From: JAQVUB01 sp033809415
GTDB lineage: Bacteria > Verrucomicrobiota > Lentisphaeria > Oligosphaerales > Oligosphaeraceae
Assembly: GCA_033809415.1 (NCBI GenBank)
Contig: JAPXLT010000247.1
Coordinates: 1 to 7,154 of the forward strand
Length of the DNA: 7,154 nucleotides
Reading direction: 5' to 3'
Part shown: one piece after another, positions 4,705 through 7,154 of the stretch
How the letters are laid out: each line of letters begins with the position of its first letter
How positions within the stretch are numbered: the stretch's first letter is position 1
Notes under the pieces: model-generated
The model's input: the letters and a program-made list of their open reading frames with translations, nothing else
Database searches by the model: none
Told to the model about the DNA's origin: nothing
Position numbers and translations under genes: made by a program

Positions 4705-5574
4705 CTATAGGATTCCAACTTTTTGCATGGTCTCGTACAGCTTTTTCCGGTTGGCTTCACTGATGGGACAAAGCGGCAGGCGATATTCTTCACGGATCTT
4801 GCCCATTTTGGCCAATGCAGCTTTTACGGGAATCGGGTTGCTTTCCAGGAAGAGATCCCGGAAAAGCGGGTAATAATTACGGTGGATGGCCAGCGCATCG
4901 GCGAAATCCCCTTGCAAGGCGAGGGCGGCCATCGCACTGATTTCAGCAGGGATCAGGTTGGAAGCCACGCTGATTACCCCACGTGCGCCGACCGCCATCA
5001 TTGGCAGCGTCAGGCTGTCATCGCCACTCAATACCGTCAATGAACAGGCATCCTGCAAGGCCGACACCCGGTCGACGCTGCCCCCGGCTTCTTTTATGGC
5101 AACAATCAGCGGATGCTCCGCCAGGCGCACCACTGTCTCGAGGGGGATTTCCTTTCCTGTGCGCCCAGGCACGTTGTAGAGGACAACCGGGAGGCCGGAT
5201 TGTTCCGCGACCTCGATAAAATGCCGGTAGAGTCCTTCACCGCTGGGTTTGTTGTAGTAGGGTGTCACTTGCAGCGTTGCAGTCACCCCGATTTCTGCGG
5301 CCCGTTTGCTCATGTGCACGGCTTCGCTGGTCGAATTTGCGCCGGTGCCGGCGATGATCTGGCATCGTTTGTCGGCCTGCCTGGCGAAAAACTCGACCAC
5401 CTGCATGTGTTCATCGACACTTAGTGTGGGGGATTCCCCGGTGGTGCCGACCGGTACTAATCCGGTAACTCCGCTTTTGATCTGCTCTTCAATTAAGTTT
5501 TCAAGAGCCGTGTAATCAACTTTTCCATCCCTGAACGGGGTGACGAGAGCCGTATAACAACCAAACAATTCCAT
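4705..5574 (-). CDS. dapA: 4-hydroxy-tetrahydrodipicolinate synthase DapA
   Basis: DapA condenses pyruvate with L-aspartate 4-semialdehyde, the first committed step to diaminopimelate and lysine, feeding peptidoglycan and protein synthesis. The 289-residue TIM-barrel protein matches the family length (about 290). Visible features are ALVTPF (9-14), GTTGESPTL (43-51, Thr44/Thr45), TPYYNKP (104-110, Tyr107), YNVPGRTG (133-140, Tyr133 and Arg138), the Schiff-base Lys161 in AIKEAGG, and LSGDD. The second of two nearby ATGs (5572-5574) is chosen. AGGAG lies 6 bases before it, whereas it directly touches the first ATG at 5578-5580. The frame stays open to 5712 but the extra residues are unlike DapA. 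Members of this family include N-acetylneuraminate lyases and other aldolases. The retained residues favour DapA. Confidence 0.93.
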   Translation of the reverse strand: MELFGCYTALVTPFRDGKVDYTALENLIEEQIKSGVTGLVPVGTTGESPTLSVDEHMQVVEFFARQADKRCQIIAGTGANSTSEAVHMSKRAAEIGVTATLQVTPYYNKPSGEGLYRHFIEVAEQSGLPVVLYNVPGRTGKEIPLETVVRLAEHPLIVAIKEAGGSVDRVSALQDACSLTVLSGDDSLTLPMMAVGARGVISVASNLIPAEISAMAALALQGDFADALAIHRNYYPLFRDLFLESNPIPVKAALAKMGKIREEYRLPLCPISEANRKKLYETMQKVGIL

Positions 5575-5580
5575 GTTCAT

Positions 5581-5585
5581 CTCCT
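5581..5585 (-). promoter_or_regulatory. dapA Shine-Dalgarno that decides the start
   Basis: AGGAG on the minus strand sits 6 bases before the ATG at 5574 and immediately abuts the ATG at 5580. The spacing supports the shorter start beginning Met-Glu-Leu-Phe-Gly. Confidence 0.75.
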
Positions 5586-5716
5586 GTCCTGTGCTATCAC
5601 CCAGTTTATTGTTTTGCCGGTGATGAAAGCGGACCGCGAGGGCTGTGTTGGCGATGCCGCCAGTGCTCCATGTCGTCTCCGACGCAACTGCGTAAAGCCG
5701 ACCTTGCCACATGCGG

Positions 5717-5744
5717 ATTTTGTCGGCGCAGGCTCATCCGTCAA
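5717..5744 (-). promoter_or_regulatory. Candidate sigma-70-type promoter for the dapA-yceD-rpmF-plsX cluster
   Basis: On the minus strand TTGACG (5739-5744) matches the -35 consensus in five of six positions. CAAAAT (5717-5722) matches the -10 in four of six, with a 16-base spacer. Transcription would start near 5710, giving a leader of about 135 bases. Its position in the only sizeable gap ahead of the cluster, just downstream of phased A-tracts, supports it. No experimental support is available. Confidence 0.4.
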
Positions 5745-5766
5745 AGCAACAACCCTATAAAAATTC

Positions 5767-5796
5767 CGTGTTTTTTCGTGTTTTTTCGTGTTTTTT
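5767..5796 (-). repeat. Three A6-tracts phased at 10 bp (intrinsically curved DNA candidate)
   Basis: CGTGTTTTTT is repeated three times perfectly on the plus strand, followed by a partial CGTT. On the transcribed strand it reads A6 tracts at exact 10-base spacing, centred near 5773, 5783 and 5793. Helically phased A-tracts of this kind are the textbook cause of static DNA bending. They lie about 25-55 bases upstream of the candidate -35 box, where curvature or UP-element-like contacts can raise promoter activity. Confidence 0.8.
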
Positions 5797-5896
5797 CGTT
5801 GTTAAAATGGTGCCGGACCGGTTCCTTCCCTACCGGCGAAAATTACTATATATCCTCATTCCTGGATTTTAAAGTCAGTTCTTTTTGAACAACTCC

Positions 5897-7154
5897 TTAG
5901 TTCAGATAGAAGGGATTGCTGAAAAGGACGGCTTCTGGCCCTTCGATTTCCAGGCGGATGAAGGTGCGCAGGGGCAGTTCCTTGAGAGGAAGGGTTCGTT
6001 GCAGGCTTGTGGCGCCATCGAGATTTTCACGGTAAACCAGCTGATCATGGCTGAACAGGCGCAGTTCGGCAAGGGGTTTTTCCGCTTCCACGCGGATTTG
6101 CAGGCTGGCTTTCTGCGCTTCATCCACGCGGAGGGTATCTCCTGGCAGGCGTCCGTCCAGGCTCACTTCCGCTTCGCGGATATAGATTGCCGGCATCAGA
6201 TGTCCGGCTTTGATTGCGGCGACGACAGAGGCTCTGGTGGGTTCCCCGTCCACATAGATAAACTGGAAGACAGGGTTTTCCTGCAATCGTTGAGTTCCCC
6301 ACATATCGACAGATGTCATGATCGTGATCTTTTTGCCGGCCAGGTAGTGTTGTTCCACCGGCCCTCCATGCAAGGTTTTTGCTTCCAGGGGAAGCACCGT
6401 CTGATCTTCGTGGAACGCCTGTCGCACGGCAGCTGATTTCAGCTCGATATCGACAGCATCCACGGGGTAGTTCTGCCAATATGCGGTGTCGGGGTGGGTT
6501 GCGCAGCTGGCCCCGTCGTGTTCTCGGATATAGTGCAGTGCCTTGTGCAGATAATCGGAAATTTCCTGTTTGGAAAAGAGGCTGCAAGTGAAAGCGCTGC
6601 TGTACTGCCGAATCCCCGCTGCCAGGAGATGGTAGCCGTTATGGCTGATCTGCGCGTCTTCCGGATTCCAGTTGAAAGGATGAAATTCCTGGCCCGGCAG
6701 CAACAGCACTTTCTCGTCGCAAAAGTCCTCGAGGCGGCGTTTCCCCAGGCAGGACAGCGTATCTTTGACCGCCAGTATGCCGATGTCAAAGGAATGGTAT
6801 TTCATCGCGGCATTGATTGAGGCAAGAGAAGCGTCGGCGCCATACCAGTCCACCGAGTGAACATGTGCAATCATCCGGTAATTTGTCCGTTTCGGCAAGC
6901 TCCGTCGAACAGTTGCAGGGGCAGGCAGCTCCGGCACTCCCTGTTGCAGAATCTGCTGGAAATAGCACAGGGCATTGTCTATGAAACGATCCCAAAACTG
7001 CAAGGCAGGGTCGTTGTCCGGCAAGCGGGTTTCCGGGAACAGGATTTGGTTCCAGAGGAAGAGTCCTTTTCCGTGGCGTGCCTGCAAGATCAATGCCGCT
7101 TCCGGCACTGCCGCATCCCGGAAGCTGCCCAGGACTTCCCACTTGCCGGGATTG
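5897..7154 (-). CDS. PHP-domain metallohydrolase-like protein, C-terminal part (CehA-like), partial
   Basis: The frame is open to the right edge, so the N-terminus lies outside the window. A GTG at 7106-7108 is in frame but the coding sense continues upstream of it (NPGKWEVLGSFRDAA), so it is probably internal. Numbering from that GTG, residues 1-55 (ALILQARHGKGLFLWNQILFPE...) resemble the tail of a ThuA/GATase-like domain. A PHP-type phosphoesterase fold follows: HVHS (82-85), LLPGQEFHPFNW (136-147), HNGYHLLAAGI (156-166), ATHP (203-206) and DIELK (220-224). The C-terminal part (GEPTRASVVAAIKAGHL...) resembles the region after the PHP domain in CehA/McbA-like proteins, ending in a beta-rich segment. 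Usual ligands appear altered: KDT instead of TDH at 115-117, and VDMWG where SDxH is expected. A substrate cannot be named. Codon use looks like its neighbours. Confidence 0.7.
   Translation of the reverse strand, partial: NPGKWEVLGSFRDAAVPEAALILQARHGKGLFLWNQILFPETRLPDNDPALQFWDRFIDNALCYFQQILQQGVPELPAPATVRRSLPKRTNYRMIAHVHSVDWYGADASLASINAAMKYHSFDIGILAVKDTLSCLGKRRLEDFCDEKVLLLPGQEFHPFNWNPEDAQISHNGYHLLAAGIRQYSSAFTCSLFSKQEISDYLHKALHYIREHDGASCATHPDTAYWQNYPVDAVDIELKSAAVRQAFHEDQTVLPLEAKTLHGGPVEQHYLAGKKITIMTSVDMWGTQRLQENPVFQFIYVDGEPTRASVVAAIKAGHLMPAIYIREAEVSLDGRLPGDTLRVDEAQKASLQIRVEAEKPLAELRLFSHDQLVYRENLDGATSLQRTLPLKELPLRTFIRLEIEGPEAVLFSNPFYLN

Larger units (their letters stand above)
5575..5896. other. 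Intergenic region between the PHP-protein gene and dapA
   Basis: This 322-base stretch holds the candidate dapA-cluster promoter and the phased T6 tracts, both listed separately. The leader between promoter and dapA contains small possible hairpins on the minus strand, including GTCG-GAGA-CGAC with a GNRA-type loop (5672-5683) and TGGCG-GCAT-CGCCA (5649-5662 region). They do not add up to a lysine riboswitch or other known leader. No coding sequence is convincing here. Confidence 0.6.

Noticed and set aside
4665..4793. Longer start for the DUF177 protein
   Set aside because: It would overlap the dapA coding end by nearly 90 bases and adds residues unlike the family.
5575..5712. 44-residue N-terminal extension of DapA
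   Set aside because: The extension does not resemble DapA. A well-spaced AGGAG supports the start at 5574, and the candidate promoter would fall inside or at the edge of the extension.
5575..5716. Lysine riboswitch in the dapA leader
   Set aside because: The leader is about 135 bases with only small separate hairpins. The multi-helix core expected of a lysine riboswitch is not evident.
5812..5837. Rho-independent terminator after the PHP-protein gene (GCCGG/CCGGC stem)
   Set aside because: The stem is 5 bp with a 16-base loop, and what follows on the minus strand is ACCATTTTAAC, not a U-run.

Overview
The window looks like bacterial chromosome carrying a housekeeping gene cluster, with every recognisable gene on the minus strand. 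In transcription order (high to low coordinates) these are: a partial gene for a PHP-type metallohydrolase-like protein running off the right edge; dapA; a DUF177/YceD gene; rpmF; plsX; fabD; fabG. The stretch rpmF-plsX-...-fabD-fabG is the classic bacterial fatty-acid/phospholipid synthesis cluster. Here fabH, which often sits between plsX and fabD, is absent from that position. acpP and fabF, which often follow fabG, are not in the 656 bases that remain. The FabD motif GLSLGE, the style of the PHP/CehA-like protein and the cysteine-rich YceD tail suggest a PVC-superphylum bacterium, possibly Lentisphaerota. That placement is inference from family resemblance only.

Right part (5897-7154): the C-terminal part of a large protein, with an apparent amidotransferase-like (ThuA/GATase-like) tail followed by a PHP domain in which several usual metal ligands seem to be replaced. 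Next comes a 322-base gap (5575-5896). It holds three A6/T6 tracts phased at exactly 10 bp and a plausible sigma-70-type promoter for the dapA cluster. Middle part (2871-5574): dapA, yceD, rpmF and plsX packed with gaps of 5 to 67 bases, very likely one operon covering lysine/DAP synthesis, rRNA/ribosome-linked functions and the first step of phospholipid synthesis.

Left part (1-2870): fabD and fabG, embedded in an unusual set of short tandem repeats that fill almost all the non-coding DNA. There are at least five families: a G-rich heptamer (1-167, and in reverse orientation at 614-651), an 18-bp repeat made of two 9-mers (193-321), a perfect 9-bp repeat (510-590), an AATGGAC-type repeat (1424-1546), and an 11-bp repeat GTCCGTGT+NNN (1556-1709, and in reverse orientation at 2678-2721). 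All except the G-rich heptamer carry a GGAC/GTCC core. They stop almost exactly at gene borders: the 11-bp array supplies the fabD stop codon, the AATGGAC array ends at the fabG Shine-Dalgarno, and the G-rich array begins 5 bases after the fabG stop. The 11-bp arrays flank fabD as inverted repeats sharing a perfect 30-base match.

This repeat system is the most unusual part of the window. I see no CRISPR array, insertion sequence, tRNA or rRNA.
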